A DNA stretch of 64,000 bases from Nitratireductor soli (GCF_001050155.1 NZ_LFVY01000001.1:124001-188000), one strand, 5' to 3'. Positions 1-8,531 are shown, counted from the first letter of the stretch. The notes: generated from the letters alone by a model not told the origin. Numbers and translations are program-made.

Positions 1-1
1 G

Positions 2-187
2 ACCGGGCAGTTTCAAGCGCTTGGTGCGGGCGACCGGGCCGAGGCGCTGGCGCTGCATCTTCTTGTCCGGTCGCAGGGGGTCGCTGTCATGGCTACCGCT
101 TTCCGCGACGATTCTTTCATCCGCAGCGAGGTGGCTGGAATCGAACACTGGCTTACGACCTTGCCGGACATTTCCCCATCCCGCTGA
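2..187 (+). CDS. C-terminal end of a TetR-family regulator (partial)
   Basis: An open frame enters from the left edge and stops at 185-187. The about 61 visible residues end in a helical stretch (LLVRSQGVAVMATAFRDD, then an I-x-x-W-L helix) that resembles the last ligand-domain helices of TetR/AcrR repressors. The DNA-binding part lies outside the window, so the family call rests on the tail only. The stop lies 13 nt before the next gene, which suggests the two are cotranscribed. Confidence 0.45.
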   Translation, partial: TGQFQALGAGDRAEALALHLLVRSQGVAVMATAFRDDSFIRSEVAGIEHWLTTLPDISPSR

Positions 188-200
188 ACAAGGAGCGCCG

Positions 201-494
201 ATGTTCGTCACCTTCCTGAAGTTTGCGGAGAACCGTGCCGCCGCGCCCGAGTTTATGGCGGCGCACAATGAATGGATCGCGCAGGGCTTTGCCGATGGTG
301 TGTTCCTTTGCATCGGCTCGCTCCAGCCTGCCGCCGGGGGCGCCATCCTCGCCCATGGGGAAAACCGCGCCGATCACGATGCACGCATCGCCGCTGACCC
401 TTTCGTTGTGGAGGGGATCGTGACGGCCGGAACCCACGAGATCGAGCCCAAGCGCACCGTTGCCGCGCTGGATTTTCTGAAAACGGCGACATGA
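201..494 (+). CDS. YCII-family protein
   Basis: A 97-residue protein that fits one YCII (YciI-like) domain. It opens MFVTFLKFAENRA and ends with the usual beta strand and helix (EIEPKRTVAALDFL). YciI-like proteins are small alpha/beta-barrel proteins related to muconolactone isomerase; most have no proven activity. The start at 201 follows an AAGGAG ribosome site at 190-195, which argues against the longer in-frame start near position 21. It directly follows the TetR fragment and may be its target gene. No special features otherwise. Confidence 0.8.
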   Translation: MFVTFLKFAENRAAAPEFMAAHNEWIAQGFADGVFLCIGSLQPAAGGAILAHGENRADHDARIAADPFVVEGIVTAGTHEIEPKRTVAALDFLKTAT

Positions 495-798
495 CAGAGC
501 AGACGTGGGGCCCGCCACCTGCCGATGATTGCCGCGCAATTCCGGCGTCCCGGAATGCGCGCCATAGCGCACTCCGATGCCGATGCTTGGCGATCTTATC
601 CGGCCGCTTGCCGCGGCAGCGTAGAAGCGGTCGCTATTCGCCCGATTGTGGACATTTGCACCGACCCTTGGAAACTTCCGCTGCGCGCCCTTTCCCGACA
701 TTGACGCCTGGACGGGGATCTCCGATCCCGGCATGGCTCCATATTGCCAACCCAATGGATCTATGCCTTCATCGGAAAAATCGGGGAGGACCTACAGG
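495..798. other. Gene-free stretch, nothing recognised
   Basis: About 300 bp between the YCII gene and the LysE exporter. No convincing reading frame, tRNA or strong hairpin is seen on either strand. The segment TTGACGCCTGG near 700 could supply a -35 for the exporter, but no clear -10 follows. Confidence 0.4.
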
Positions 799-1425
799 AT
801 GATCGACCAGGCTACGCTGATTACCTATATGGTCATCGTCCTGGGCTTCGTGTTTATCCCCGGACCTGCGACGTTGCTAACGGTCGCCCGTGCCACCACC
901 TCCGGAGCAAGGGTCGGCATCGCGACCGGAGCCGGCATAACGGCGGGCGACATCATCCACACAATCTTCGCGGTTGTGGGAATCTCGGCAATCATCGCCA
1001 CCTCCGCGGTGCTGTTCAGCATCGTCAAATATCTCGGGGCCGCGTATCTTGTTTACCTTGGAATCAAGGCAATCCTCGAGAAAGCACCGTCGTCCCTGGG
1101 CCAAGGCCGAACACCCATCACTGCGCTCCAAGCCTTCCGGCAGGCCATTCTGGCGGAAGTGTTGAATCCCAAAACTGCACTATTCTTCCTGGCGTTTCTT
1201 CCGCAATTCGTTCGGCCGGAAAATGGCTATGTGCTTGCGCAACTCACCATTCTTGGTGTGCTGTTTGCGTTCATCGGGTTCTTCAGCACAATTGTCTTTG
1301 CAGTCAGCGCCGGCGGACTGGGGAACTTTCTGCGCCGCAACCCGGCTGTGCTGAGATGGCAGGGAAAGGTGGTCGGCAGCATCTACTGCGCTCTCGGCAT
1401 TCGATTGGCGCTGCAGGAACGCTGA
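799..1425 (+). CDS. LysE/RhtB-family amino-acid exporter
   Basis: A 208-residue membrane protein with about six hydrophobic segments. It has the N-terminal LysE signature (FIPGPATLLTVARATTSGAR, residues about 16-35) with the conserved proline-rich GPA turn, and a second conserved stretch LNPKTALFFLAFLPQF. Family members export amino acids or related small metabolites from the cytoplasm by proton exchange. The ATG at 799 is preceded by ACAGG; longer in-frame starts upstream would add a non-hydrophobic tail unlike the family. Substrate cannot be predicted. It is followed 76 nt later by an ArsR-type regulator in the same direction. Confidence 0.88.
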   Translation: MIDQATLITYMVIVLGFVFIPGPATLLTVARATTSGARVGIATGAGITAGDIIHTIFAVVGISAIIATSAVLFSIVKYLGAAYLVYLGIKAILEKAPSSLGQGRTPITALQAFRQAILAEVLNPKTALFFLAFLPQFVRPENGYVLAQLTILGVLFAFIGFFSTIVFAVSAGGLGNFLRRNPAVLRWQGKVVGSIYCALGIRLALQER

Positions 1426-1459
1426 CGCCTCGACGACCGGCACGGATCGGACAACATTC

Positions 1460-1479
1460 AATCGATTGCTTGATCGATT
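1460..1479 (+). promoter_or_regulatory. Inverted repeat ahead of the ArsR-rhodanese gene
   Basis: AATCGAT (1460-1466) and its exact complement ATCGATT (1473-1479) flank a 6-nt gap. The repeat ends 22 nt before the ATG at 1502, a usual place for an ArsR-family autoregulatory operator. Its binding by the encoded protein is inferred. Confidence 0.5.
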
Positions 1480-1501
1480 TGATCATGTTACGGTTTCGCC
1501 G

Positions 1502-2167
1502 ATGACGAACTCTGACGCCCGTTTGCAGCTTTTCTCCCAATTGGCCGACATCGCCCGCGTTCTCGGGCATGCGCATCGCCTCACCTTGCTGGAGCATATC
1601 GCGCAAGGCGAACGGCCCGTGGAGCGGCTTGCCGAACTGGCGGGCCTCACCGTCGCCAACACGTCGCAGCATCTCCAGCATTTGCGGCGGGCCGGTTTCG
1701 TAGACACCCGCCGGGATGGCAAACGGGTGCTTTATCGCCTCGGCGCAGGCCCGGTCGAAGACGTGCTGGCGTCCTTGCGCAATTACGCCGAATACACGCG
1801 TGCGGAGGTCCGCGAACTGATCGCCGATCCGGCCAATGCCGGGGGGCGGCACGCTTCGATTTCCCGCGAGGAATTGCTCGACCGCCTCGCCTCGGGCGAC
1901 GTGACGCTCCTCGATGTGCGTTCAGCGGAAGAATTCGCCCTCGGGCATCTGCCCGGGGCGCTGAATATCCCGGCCGGGGAACTGGAGCAACGGCTTGCCG
2001 AACTGCCCCCGGGCCAGGAGGTCGTCGCCTATTGCCGGGGACCATATTGCGTGCTGTCCACCACCGCCGCCGCGCTTCTGGAAGACAAGGGCTTCCATGT
2101 GCGCCGGCTCGCCGCTGGCTTCCCGGACTGGAAAGCCGCTGGGCTTCAGGTCGAAACGCCCGCCTGA
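1502..2167 (+). CDS. ArsR-type regulator fused to a rhodanese domain
   Basis: A 221-residue two-domain protein. Residues about 5-95 are a winged-helix ArsR-type domain (LTVANTSQHLQHLRRAGFV is the recognition region). Residues about 120-215 are a rhodanese domain with LLDVRSAEEFALGHLPGA and an active-site loop AYCRGPYC, where the Cys before RGPYC is the expected persulfide-forming residue. Such fusions are known in proteobacteria and are thought to couple transcription to sulfur-transfer or redox chemistry. ATG 1502 is preferred to the TTG at 1466, which would put the coding start inside the inverted repeat at 1460-1479. The target genes are probably itself and neighbours. Confidence 0.85.
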   Translation: MTNSDARLQLFSQLADIARVLGHAHRLTLLEHIAQGERPVERLAELAGLTVANTSQHLQHLRRAGFVDTRRDGKRVLYRLGAGPVEDVLASLRNYAEYTRAEVRELIADPANAGGRHASISREELLDRLASGDVTLLDVRSAEEFALGHLPGALNIPAGELEQRLAELPPGQEVVAYCRGPYCVLSTTAAALLEDKGFHVRRLAAGFPDWKAAGLQVETPA

Positions 2168-2257
2168 TTCTCTCTTCGCGCGTTCACGTTCTGGCTCTGC
2201 GCACGCGGCTGTCGCCGTGCAGATGGTTTTCATGAATCGGCGATGCGCTGGAAGGAC

Positions 2258-2371
2258 GCCGGCTACAGGATCGGCCCGAAAATCGGCATCGATTTTCGGA
2301 AAGCACGATGTGTAGATTCAAAGAGATAGAGCGCCTTTATGCGTCCGAATGGACGCATGGCGCTCTAACAG
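2258..2371 (+). repeat. Rhizobial intergenic palindromic element, copy 1
   Basis: Two hairpins lie here. The first is a 10-bp stem CCGAAAATCG/CGATTTTCGG (2276-2299) and the second a long stem (2327-2346 with 2351-2367) around the loop GAAT. Positions 2271-2323 match the complement of 36425-36477 in 50 of 53 bases by eye. The architecture resembles RIME-like elements of rhizobia, but the exact family name was not checked. Confidence 0.75.
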
Positions 2372-2445
2372 GCGATTGGGCGCCGCTCGGTAAAACCGTT
2401 CCATGTGGATATCGCCTGGTCTGCGCCGGCTTGACTGCGGTCATA

Positions 2446-2476
2446 TATAATGTCATTCAATTGATTGATAGAATGA
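2446..2476 (+). promoter_or_regulatory. Promoter and operator-like dyad of the MFS gene
   Basis: A perfect -10 hexamer TATAAT (2446-2451) is followed at once by TCATTC (2453-2458) and its complement GAATGA (2471-2476), separated by 12 nt. The dyad would lie over the transcription start of the MFS gene at 2494, a repressor-like position. No good -35 is seen 17 nt upstream; TTGACT at 2431 is too close to pair with this -10. Confidence 0.45.
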
Positions 2477-2493
2477 AATAAGGATATGGCGCA

Positions 2494-3888
2494 ATGACGT
2501 CTTACGAAGCCGCTGGCGGCCGCCTGCGATCCCCGACCCGGCTTGCCTTCCCGGTCCTGGCCATCGTTCAAGCGACGCTGATCTTCACCATCGCCCTGAT
2601 CATGATCCCGCTGCCGAAGATCGCCGGCGAGTTCGCTTTGTCCGATTCCCGCGTCCTCCTGCTGCAGGTCGCCTACGGCCTGCCTTTCAGCGGGTTGCTC
2701 CTGTTTGGCGGCCGGCTTACGGACCGGTACGCCGCCCGGACGATGTTCGTGGTCGGCCTGGTTCTGTTCGGACTGGCGTCGCTGGTTGCGGCGCTGGCCT
2801 CTCGTTACGAGGAACTCCTGGCGATGCGCTTTCTGCAAGGCGTCGCGGGCGCGCTGATCGCTCCCGCCGCGCTCGGCATGGTCCGCTCTCTCTACCCCGA
2901 CATGGCGGCCTTTGGTCGGGCCATGGCGGTCTGGGGCGGCGTCTCGGTGCTTGGCGCAGTGCTCGGCTTCATATCGTCCGGCATGATCACGAGCGTCGTC
3001 GACTGGCGCTGGATGTTCGCTGTTCCGATTGCCGTGTCGCTTGTCGGGCTGGCGGCCGCCGCGACGATGCTGCCGCCGGCGCGTCCGCGTGTCGATGCGA
3101 AGCGGCCAGGCCTCGATCCCCTGGGCGCCCTCTTGGCCACCGCAGGCATCGTCCTTGCGAGCTTCGGGCTGATTGCCAGCCATGAGGCGGGCTGGCGCTC
3201 GCCGGAGGTCTATGGACCGCTGGCTGCCGGAGTGGCGCTGCTCCTCCTGTTCCTGTTCACGGAACGCCGCATCCGCGATCCCCTTCTGCCGCCGGCATTC
3301 CTTCTCGACCGGATGCGGCTCCTGGGGCTTGTCGGCATGATGCTTGCCGCAGCCGGGTCGCTGCTGATCGAATTCATCCTGCTTGTCTATCTTCAGGACG
3401 TGCGCGGCTGGACGCCTTTCCAGACGGCGGTGTCGTTCCTGCCTTTTGCCGTCGCTCTGATCGGCGTGAACTTTCTGGCAGCGACCGTCGTCGCGCGGTT
3501 CGGGGCGCGGGTCACGACAGCTGCGGGTTTTCTCATCGGCGCCGCGGGGTTGGCGTGGCTTGCCCTGCTCGAGCGAAACGCCGACTATCTCGCCGTGCTG
3601 CTGCCGGGGCAGGTCTTGCTGGCCGGCGGCATGTCGCTCATCTTCTCCGGCGCGGCCGTCCTGTCGATGGACAATGTTCCCCCGCAACAGATGGGACTTG
3701 CCGGCGGCGTGATGAACACGGCGATGGAACTCGGCCCGACGATCGGCTTTGCCGCTCTGATGGCGGTGGCGGCCACCCGCGCGGGGACCGTCGAGGGTTA
3801 TGCCTGGGCGCTCGGAACAGCGGCGGCGGCCTACCTTGCAAGCGCCGTTCTGGCCCTCGTCGTGGCACGGCGCGGATCGTCGGCATAG
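2494..3888 (+). CDS. MFS transporter, DHA2-like drug efflux family
   Basis: A 464-residue protein with about 13-14 hydrophobic segments, as in 14-span DHA2 (EmrB/QacA-type) proton antiporters. MFS motif A appears after the second span as GGRLTDRYAART, and motif C-like glycines follow (VLGAVLGFISSGMI). The DWRWMF loop is typical of DHA2 exporters. Located in the inner membrane, it probably expels a toxic small molecule; the substrate is not predictable. A repressor-like dyad sits on its promoter. It is followed by a large palindromic repeat and then by a convergent LysR gene. Confidence 0.87.
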   Translation: MTSYEAAGGRLRSPTRLAFPVLAIVQATLIFTIALIMIPLPKIAGEFALSDSRVLLLQVAYGLPFSGLLLFGGRLTDRYAARTMFVVGLVLFGLASLVAALASRYEELLAMRFLQGVAGALIAPAALGMVRSLYPDMAAFGRAMAVWGGVSVLGAVLGFISSGMITSVVDWRWMFAVPIAVSLVGLAAAATMLPPARPRVDAKRPGLDPLGALLATAGIVLASFGLIASHEAGWRSPEVYGPLAAGVALLLLFLFTERRIRDPLLPPAFLLDRMRLLGLVGMMLAAAGSLLIEFILLVYLQDVRGWTPFQTAVSFLPFAVALIGVNFLAATVVARFGARVTTAAGFLIGAAGLAWLALLERNADYLAVLLPGQVLLAGGMSLIFSGAAVLSMDNVPPQQMGLAGGVMNTAMELGPTIGFAALMAVAATRAGTVEGYAWALGTAAAAYLASAVLALVVARRGSSA

Positions 3889-3926
3889 AGCGGCAACCGC
3901 GCTTGGTTTCATCCGGCACGGTCTGC

Positions 3927-4025
3927 CTACAGCGTCCTTTGCGCGTCTTATCAGACGCGCAAAGGACGCTGTAGCACCTTGAAATGATGCATGTTCGTTG
4001 TCATTCAAATGGATCCATTTGAATG
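3927..4025. repeat. Large hairpin plus perfect 24-bp palindrome
   Basis: A perfect 22-bp inverted repeat (3927-3948 and 3953-3974, loop TATC) is followed by a perfect 24-bp palindrome at 4002-4025 centred on GGATCC. The pair lies between two convergent genes and could stop transcription from both sides. Its flank (TTGAAATGATGCATG) loosely recalls the palindromic elements at 2258 and 36383, so it may be a diverged member of the same class. Confidence 0.7.
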
Positions 4026-4034
4026 CGACATGCA

Positions 4035-4961
4035 TTAGGGCAAGCCTGAGCCCCTGCCGGCCGGTTTCCCGTGCCCGCCGATGAAATCGATGAAGGCCGA
4101 GACCAGGTGGTCGAACACCGCGCCGACCTTGGCCACGGATCTGAGATCCTCGTGCGCGACGATCCAGGTGTCCATCGACGTCACCACAGTGTCGGGGAAA
4201 AGGCGCCGAAGCCCCGGATCCCCGGAGCCGATGGGAACCTGCATGACGGTGATGCCAAGCCCCGCCCGCACCGCCGCAATGCGCGCCGGGTGGCAATCCG
4301 TGCGCAAGGCATAGCGCGCCGGGCGCAGGTCGGGCACGGCGGCATTGCCGAGCCGCAGATCGACGGCCGAGCGATCGGGCCCGAGAATATCGTGTCCGGC
4401 CAGGTCGGCCATCGTCTCAGGCCAGCCGCGGCGTTCCAGATAGTCGATGCTGGCAAAGAAGCCGAGCGGTATGGTTCCGACCTTGCGGGCGATCAGGGCA
4501 TCCTGCCCGGGCGCGAAGGTGCGCACGGCGATGTCGACCTCCTGGGCGAGAAGATCGGCCGGCTTGTTGGTCACGAAGAGTTCGACGGTCAGGCGGGGAT
4601 GCTTCCGCCGCAACGGGACGAGCATCGGCGGAATCACCTCGATCCCCATCGTCTCGGAAACGCTGACGCGGACCGTGCCGGCGATCTCGCCCGGCGCAGC
4701 CGTGGCCGCGCGAACGAAGACATCCGAGGCAAGCGACATGGCGCGCGCCGGCTCGACCAGGGCGCGCGCGCTTTCGGTCGGGGTCAGGCCATTGACCGAG
4801 CGGCTGAACAGCCTCGTGTCGAGCGCCTCCTCGAGCGCGGCGATCCAGCCGCGAATGGTCGGTTGCGACACGCCGAGCCGCCGGGCCGCGCCCGACAGGC
4901 TGCCTTCCTCGATGACGGCCAGGAAGGCGCGCTGATGATCCCAGGAAATGAGGTTGCTCAT
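4035..4961 (-). CDS. LysR-family transcriptional regulator
   Basis: A 308-residue regulator. Residues about 5-65 form the winged helix-turn-helix (WDHQRAFLAVIEEGSLSGAA then LGVSQPTIRGWIAALEEAL), and the rest is the periplasmic-binding-protein-like effector domain. The ATG at 4961 (MSNLISWDHQ) matches the family start; the open frame extends further upstream only because of high GC. It is divergent from the DUF2306 gene, with 55 nt between the starts, so that gene is the likeliest target. The recognition helix has G-W in place of the more common SR/SQ pattern, which is a little unusual. Confidence 0.88.
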   Translation of the reverse strand: MSNLISWDHQRAFLAVIEEGSLSGAARRLGVSQPTIRGWIAALEEALDTRLFSRSVNGLTPTESARALVEPARAMSLASDVFVRAATAAPGEIAGTVRVSVSETMGIEVIPPMLVPLRRKHPRLTVELFVTNKPADLLAQEVDIAVRTFAPGQDALIARKVGTIPLGFFASIDYLERRGWPETMADLAGHDILGPDRSAVDLRLGNAAVPDLRPARYALRTDCHPARIAAVRAGLGITVMQVPIGSGDPGLRRLFPDTVVTSMDTWIVAHEDLRSVAKVGAVFDHLVSAFIDFIGGHGKPAGRGSGLP

Positions 4962-5016
4962 AAAAAGGATACTAGCAGATGGAAGAATTCCGACAATTTC
5001 TTTTGAGGTAAGGGCG

Positions 5017-5736
5017 ATGCAGGATGGTCTGGAACAAAGCCAGCAGCCGGGATTCCAGAGCGAGACCATGACCGCCGCCACCGAACCTTCCGACCAACGA
5101 CCGCCACGCGCGGCAAGCCGCCATCTCGGATGGGGCTTGATTGCAATCGCGGCGATCGCCATCGGCCTTTACGCCGTGCCGCCCTATGCGACCTTCGATC
5201 CGCTCTGGAGCCGAATTCCGCTCAATGCGGCTTTCACCGCGCACATGCTGTGGCTGTCCGTTCACGCCGTTCCGAGCGGGCTTGCCCTGATCATCGGCCC
5301 GTTCCAGTTCATGCCGGCCATACGCACCCGCTGGCCGAAGGCGCATCGCCTCGCCGGGAAGGTCTATCTTTGCTGCGTCGTCCTGGGCAGCATCGCCGCC
5401 ATCGCTTCCACGATCATGACCACGGCGGGCTTTGCCGCCCAGGTCGGTTTCAGTTTGCTCATCATGGGCTGGCTCCTTTCGGCCTGGCACGCCTATCGCG
5501 CCGCCCGCCAGCGCCGTTTCGCCGATCACCGCATCTGGATGATCCGCAACTACGCGCTGACCTTCGCCGCCGTGCTTTTGCGGGTCTTTCTGGTCGCCGG
5601 CATGGGCGTGCGGCAGTTGGTGCCGTCGATCCCGTTCGACCAGCTCTACACCTCCAGCCTGTGGAGCGCGATCTTCGTGTCCGCGCTCGTTGCCGAGTGG
5701 TTCATCGTCACGCGCGCCAGGCCGAAGGCGCGCTGA
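5017..5736 (+). CDS. DUF2306 integral membrane protein
   Basis: A 239-residue protein with about seven hydrophobic segments and the DUF2306 pattern: HMLWLSVHAVPSGLALIIGPFQF, then HRLAGKVYLCCVV, then DHRIWMIRNYALTFAAVLLRV. The conserved His and Arg residues within spans suggest haem or quinone binding, but no activity is established for the family. ATG 5017 follows GAGGTAAGG; the ATG at 5068 is an alternative. It is divergent from the LysR gene, which probably controls it. Confidence 0.8.
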   Translation: MQDGLEQSQQPGFQSETMTAATEPSDQRPPRAASRHLGWGLIAIAAIAIGLYAVPPYATFDPLWSRIPLNAAFTAHMLWLSVHAVPSGLALIIGPFQFMPAIRTRWPKAHRLAGKVYLCCVVLGSIAAIASTIMTTAGFAAQVGFSLLIMGWLLSAWHAYRAARQRRFADHRIWMIRNYALTFAAVLLRVFLVAGMGVRQLVPSIPFDQLYTSSLWSAIFVSALVAEWFIVTRARPKAR

Positions 5737-5807
5737 GCGCCCGGCGCGCCATGCATGCGTTGAAAGACCACGTTCGAGATGAAGATTGTCATTGCAAAGG
5801 ATAAGAC

Positions 5808-6248
5808 ATGCCGTTGAACCGAGATGAACTGATTGCCCGTCTGATCAGGGCTGGCGAACTTGAAGTCTCCGGCGAAGATCAGGCCGAGACCGATACATAT
5901 TTCAACACTGACGCGTTTCGTTTCCACGGCCCCGATGGATTCGAGACGGATTATGCCGGGCTCACCGACTATTTTCGGTCGTTGCGCGCCGCATTCGCCG
6001 ATCGCTCGATCCGGCGCGGCATCATCATCGCGGAAGGCGGTCATCTTGCCTGCCAGACCTGGATCGAGGGGACATTCGTCGACGAATTCACCATGTCTCC
6101 GGCGGGGTCGCTGCCGCCCAACGGGCAGCGCATCGTCATGGACCTGATCAACATCTTCCGCTTTGACGACGATGGGCGGCTGGTGGAGGAGTGGGTGCGA
6201 ACAGACTACAGGAGCTTTCTGCGCCAACTGGGAGCACCGGGGCGCTAG
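5808..6248 (+). CDS. SnoaL-like / NTF2-fold protein
   Basis: A 146-residue single-domain protein of the NTF2-like cone fold. It shows the usual sequence of a helix with RLIRAGELE, a strand with YFNTDAFRFHGPDGFETDYAGLTDYF, and a terminal strand with MDLINIFRFDDDGRLVEEWVRTDY. Members include polyketide cyclases, dehydratases and many unassigned proteins. The start follows AAGGATAAGAC. It faces the flavin monooxygenase gene, which ends 18 nt away, so the two are convergent. Function is not predictable beyond binding a small organic ligand. Confidence 0.75.
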   Translation: MPLNRDELIARLIRAGELEVSGEDQAETDTYFNTDAFRFHGPDGFETDYAGLTDYFRSLRAAFADRSIRRGIIIAEGGHLACQTWIEGTFVDEFTMSPAGSLPPNGQRIVMDLINIFRFDDDGRLVEEWVRTDYRSFLRQLGAPGR

Positions 6249-6266
6249 GGTGTTTCGGTCCTGACC

Positions 6267-7241
6267 CTAAGCGGCGCGGACCAGTTCGACCGTGCGCGCC
6301 AGCCTTTCGAGCTGGATGGCGGGGTCGTACATGGGATGCAGGACCAGTTCGTCGATCCCCTGGTCGAGCATCCTGCGATAGGTTTCGGCGCATTCCTCGG
6401 CGGAACCGAACACGGCGACGCGCTCGGCCATCGAACCGGCGTCGTAGACGGGGTTGTCCTTGAAGCCTTTGGACAGGACCTCCTGCACGCGCCGGTGCGC
6501 CACGTCGCGGTCGGGATCGACGGCGGTGTAGACATTGACCGAGATGGTGAACGACGCGCGATCACGGCCCGTCGCCGCCAGTTCGTCATCGAGGATCGCC
6601 AGTTCCTCGTTGCGCTGCTCATGCGGAATCATCGCCGCGCCGGTCCAGCCATCGGCGATCGCCACGGCGCGGCGCAGCGCCTTCTCGTTGCGCGCGCCGA
6701 TGAGGATCGGCGGTCCGGGGCGCTGGATCGGCTTGGGCTGCGAGCGGATGCCGCTGAAGGCGTAGATCTCGCCCTGATAGCTGGCCTCCTCCTCGCCCCA
6801 GAGCGCGCGCATGACGCCGATGCCCTCGATCAGCCGCGGCACGGGCCGGTCGGTCTGGATGCCGAGCGCGGCCAGGCGCGGGCGGTGATAGGCGTTGCCG
6901 ACGCCGAGCCCGACGGTGAGCCGGCCGCTGGAGAGCTGGTCGATGGTCGCCAGTTCGCGGGCCAGCACCGCGGGGTTGCGATAGCCGGAAAACAGCACCG
7001 AGATGCCGAGCCGCATCCGCTTTGAGACGGCCGCCGCATAGGAGAGCTGGTGCAGCGGATCGAGGGAGAAATTCCGGTCGTTGAGCGTGTCCTGCACCCA
7101 CAGGCCGGCGAAACCGAGCTCGTCGGCCTGCCGGATGAAGGCGGCGAAGTTGGCCGGGTCCGCCCGCAGGCCGACCGAGAATGCCGGCCGCCGCGCCGGC
7201 ATGGCCGATTTCCCGGTCGTTTCAGGTGAAATCTCCGCCAT
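6267..7241 (-). CDS. Luciferase-like (LLM) flavin-dependent oxidoreductase
   Basis: A 324-residue TIM-barrel enzyme of the bacterial luciferase-like family, which uses reduced FMN or F420. Diagnostic stretches are FSVGLRADPANFAAFIRQADELGFAGLWVQD, RMRLGISVLFSGYRNPAVLARELATIDQLSSGRLTVGLGVG and ILIGARNEKALRRAVAIADGW. ATG 7241 follows AAGGAC with a 6-nt gap and is preferred to ATG 7256. It probably performs the oxygen- or flavin-dependent first step of the neighbouring pathway. A shared LysR-type promoter (7419-7458) drives it, leaving a leader of roughly 150 nt. Substrate unknown. Confidence 0.85.
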   Translation of the reverse strand: MAEISPETTGKSAMPARRPAFSVGLRADPANFAAFIRQADELGFAGLWVQDTLNDRNFSLDPLHQLSYAAAVSKRMRLGISVLFSGYRNPAVLARELATIDQLSSGRLTVGLGVGNAYHRPRLAALGIQTDRPVPRLIEGIGVMRALWGEEEASYQGEIYAFSGIRSQPKPIQRPGPPILIGARNEKALRRAVAIADGWTGAAMIPHEQRNEELAILDDELAATGRDRASFTISVNVYTAVDPDRDVAHRRVQEVLSKGFKDNPVYDAGSMAERVAVFGSAEECAETYRRMLDQGIDELVLHPMYDPAIQLERLARTVELVRAA

Positions 7242-7418
7242 CTGGTTGTCCTTCATCGGTCATTTGGCAAGCACGCATGTCCACTCCGCCGCAAGGCGAA
7301 CCGCTTCACCTTTCGAGCCATGCGAACGGAGTGGGAGGATGCGGTTCCGGACGCCGGCTGTCCTGCGGAAAGACAGGAGGGTCGCTGCGCGTCAATTGAC
7401 CGATGGCGACGGCGCACC

Positions 7419-7458
7419 GTCAAGCGAGTTAAGCGAACGGGCGATTGAGCAATGCTCA
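7419..7458 (-). promoter_or_regulatory. LysR-regulon promoter A (toward the LLM gene)
   Basis: Reading the minus strand: dyad TGAGCAATGCTCA (7446-7458), 13 nt, then box TTAACTCGCTTGAC (7419-7432), whose last five bases begin a -35. This dyad-spacer-box layout recurs at four other promoters in the window. Confidence 0.72.
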
Positions 7459-7565
7459 AACAACAGGCGGAAAGAACGGGCGATCTGTTGCCGCGTGCGG
7501 TTTCGGCTGATCGACCGAAACTCAAGCGGCACCCTGGAAGGCGGAGCCGAAGCGGCGGCAGAGGG

Positions 7566-7629
7566 TGAGAAAAAATCAATCGGTTGCCCGGTTTAGTCGT
7601 TTGACCCTCATGCGGTCCGTTTCTACCCT
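7566..7629 (+). promoter_or_regulatory. LysR-regulon promoter B (toward the enoyl-CoA hydratase operon)
   Basis: The dyad here is imperfect, TGAGAAAAAATCA (7566-7578). After 13 nt comes TTTAGTCGTTTGAC (7592-7605), identical to the box at 21838. TTGACC (7601-7606), a 17-bp spacer and TACCCT (7624-7629) make a plausible promoter. Confidence 0.68.
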
Positions 7630-7674
7630 TCGGCCAGGATCGGGAATTGCGACAGCGTTGATAAGGGTTTGAAG

Positions 7675-8451
7675 GTGGGTTCAGTACAGTTCTCGGTGAC
7701 GGGCAATGTCGCGACGGTGACGCTTGACCGTCCTGATGCGATGAATGCGATCGACCCGGAAACAGAGATCGCGCTGCTTGACTGCTGGCGGCGCATCGAC
7801 GGCGACGGCGATATTCGCGCGGCGGTCCTGACCGGCGCGGGCGCAAAGGCCTTTTCGGCCGGCGCCGACCTGAAGAAGACGATGCCGCCCGCCGAAAGTT
7901 ACGCCGCCAAGGCTTTCGGTCCGGGCGACCACAGTTTCGTTTCCGGCCTGGCCACCGACAAGCCGCTGATCTGCGCGATCAACGGCTATGCGCTGGGCGG
8001 CGGCCTGGAGCTGGCGCTGGCCTGCGACATCCGCCTCGCCGCGCCGCATGCGCGGTTCGGCCTGCCGGAAGTGAGGGTGGGCACCATTCCCGGCGCCGGC
8101 GGAACCCAGCGCCTGCCGCGCATGGTGGGCGCCAGCGACGCCATGCTGATGCTCCTGACCGGCGATATGATCGACGCTGCCGAGGCCTTGCGCCTCGGCC
8201 TCATCAGCCGCATCGTGCCCGCCGAAGACCTCGTTGCCGAGGCGCAGGCGCTGGCCCGGCGGATCGCCGACAACGCGCCGCTTTCGGTGCGGGCGATCAA
8301 GCGTCTGGTCAAGGAAGGCGGCGCGCTGCCGCTCGACGAGGCAATGCGCCTGGAGCGCCTGGTCTGGGGGCTGCTGCGCGACACGGATGATCGAATCGAG
8401 GGACGGCGGGCGTTTCAGGAGAAGCGCGCGCCGCATTATGTCGGCCGGTAG
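7675..8451 (+). CDS. Enoyl-CoA hydratase/isomerase (crotonase family)
   Basis: A 258-residue crotonase-fold enzyme acting on CoA thioesters, normally adding water to a 2-enoyl-CoA. The oxyanion region AFSAGADLK, the CoA loop GYALGGGLELALACDIRLA and LPEVRVGTIPGAGGTQRLPR are intact. Both catalytic glutamates of hydratases are present (in GGLEL and LPEV). GTG 7675 is preferred because AAGGG lies 7 nt upstream; TTG at 7669 is too close to that site. It is the first gene of an operon with the two CoA-transferase subunits and an ABC ATPase, behind regulon promoter B. Confidence 0.9.
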   Translation: MGSVQFSVTGNVATVTLDRPDAMNAIDPETEIALLDCWRRIDGDGDIRAAVLTGAGAKAFSAGADLKKTMPPAESYAAKAFGPGDHSFVSGLATDKPLICAINGYALGGGLELALACDIRLAAPHARFGLPEVRVGTIPGAGGTQRLPRMVGASDAMLMLLTGDMIDAAEALRLGLISRIVPAEDLVAEAQALARRIADNAPLSVRAIKRLVKEGGALPLDEAMRLERLVWGLLRDTDDRIEGRRAFQEKRAPHYVGR

Positions 8452-8531
8452 CATGCATTCCATGGAATGGCCGCGCCCCATCCCTGAATGCGTTGCAAAT
8501 GCCGGCCCGGCCGGAGGAGACGTGAAGCGGA

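Noticed and set aside
2365-4296. A 643-codon minus frame across the MFS gene
   Set aside because: It reads through the MFS gene in antisense and both repeat elements, and its composition (Arg/Asp/Gln-rich) is that of a shadow frame.
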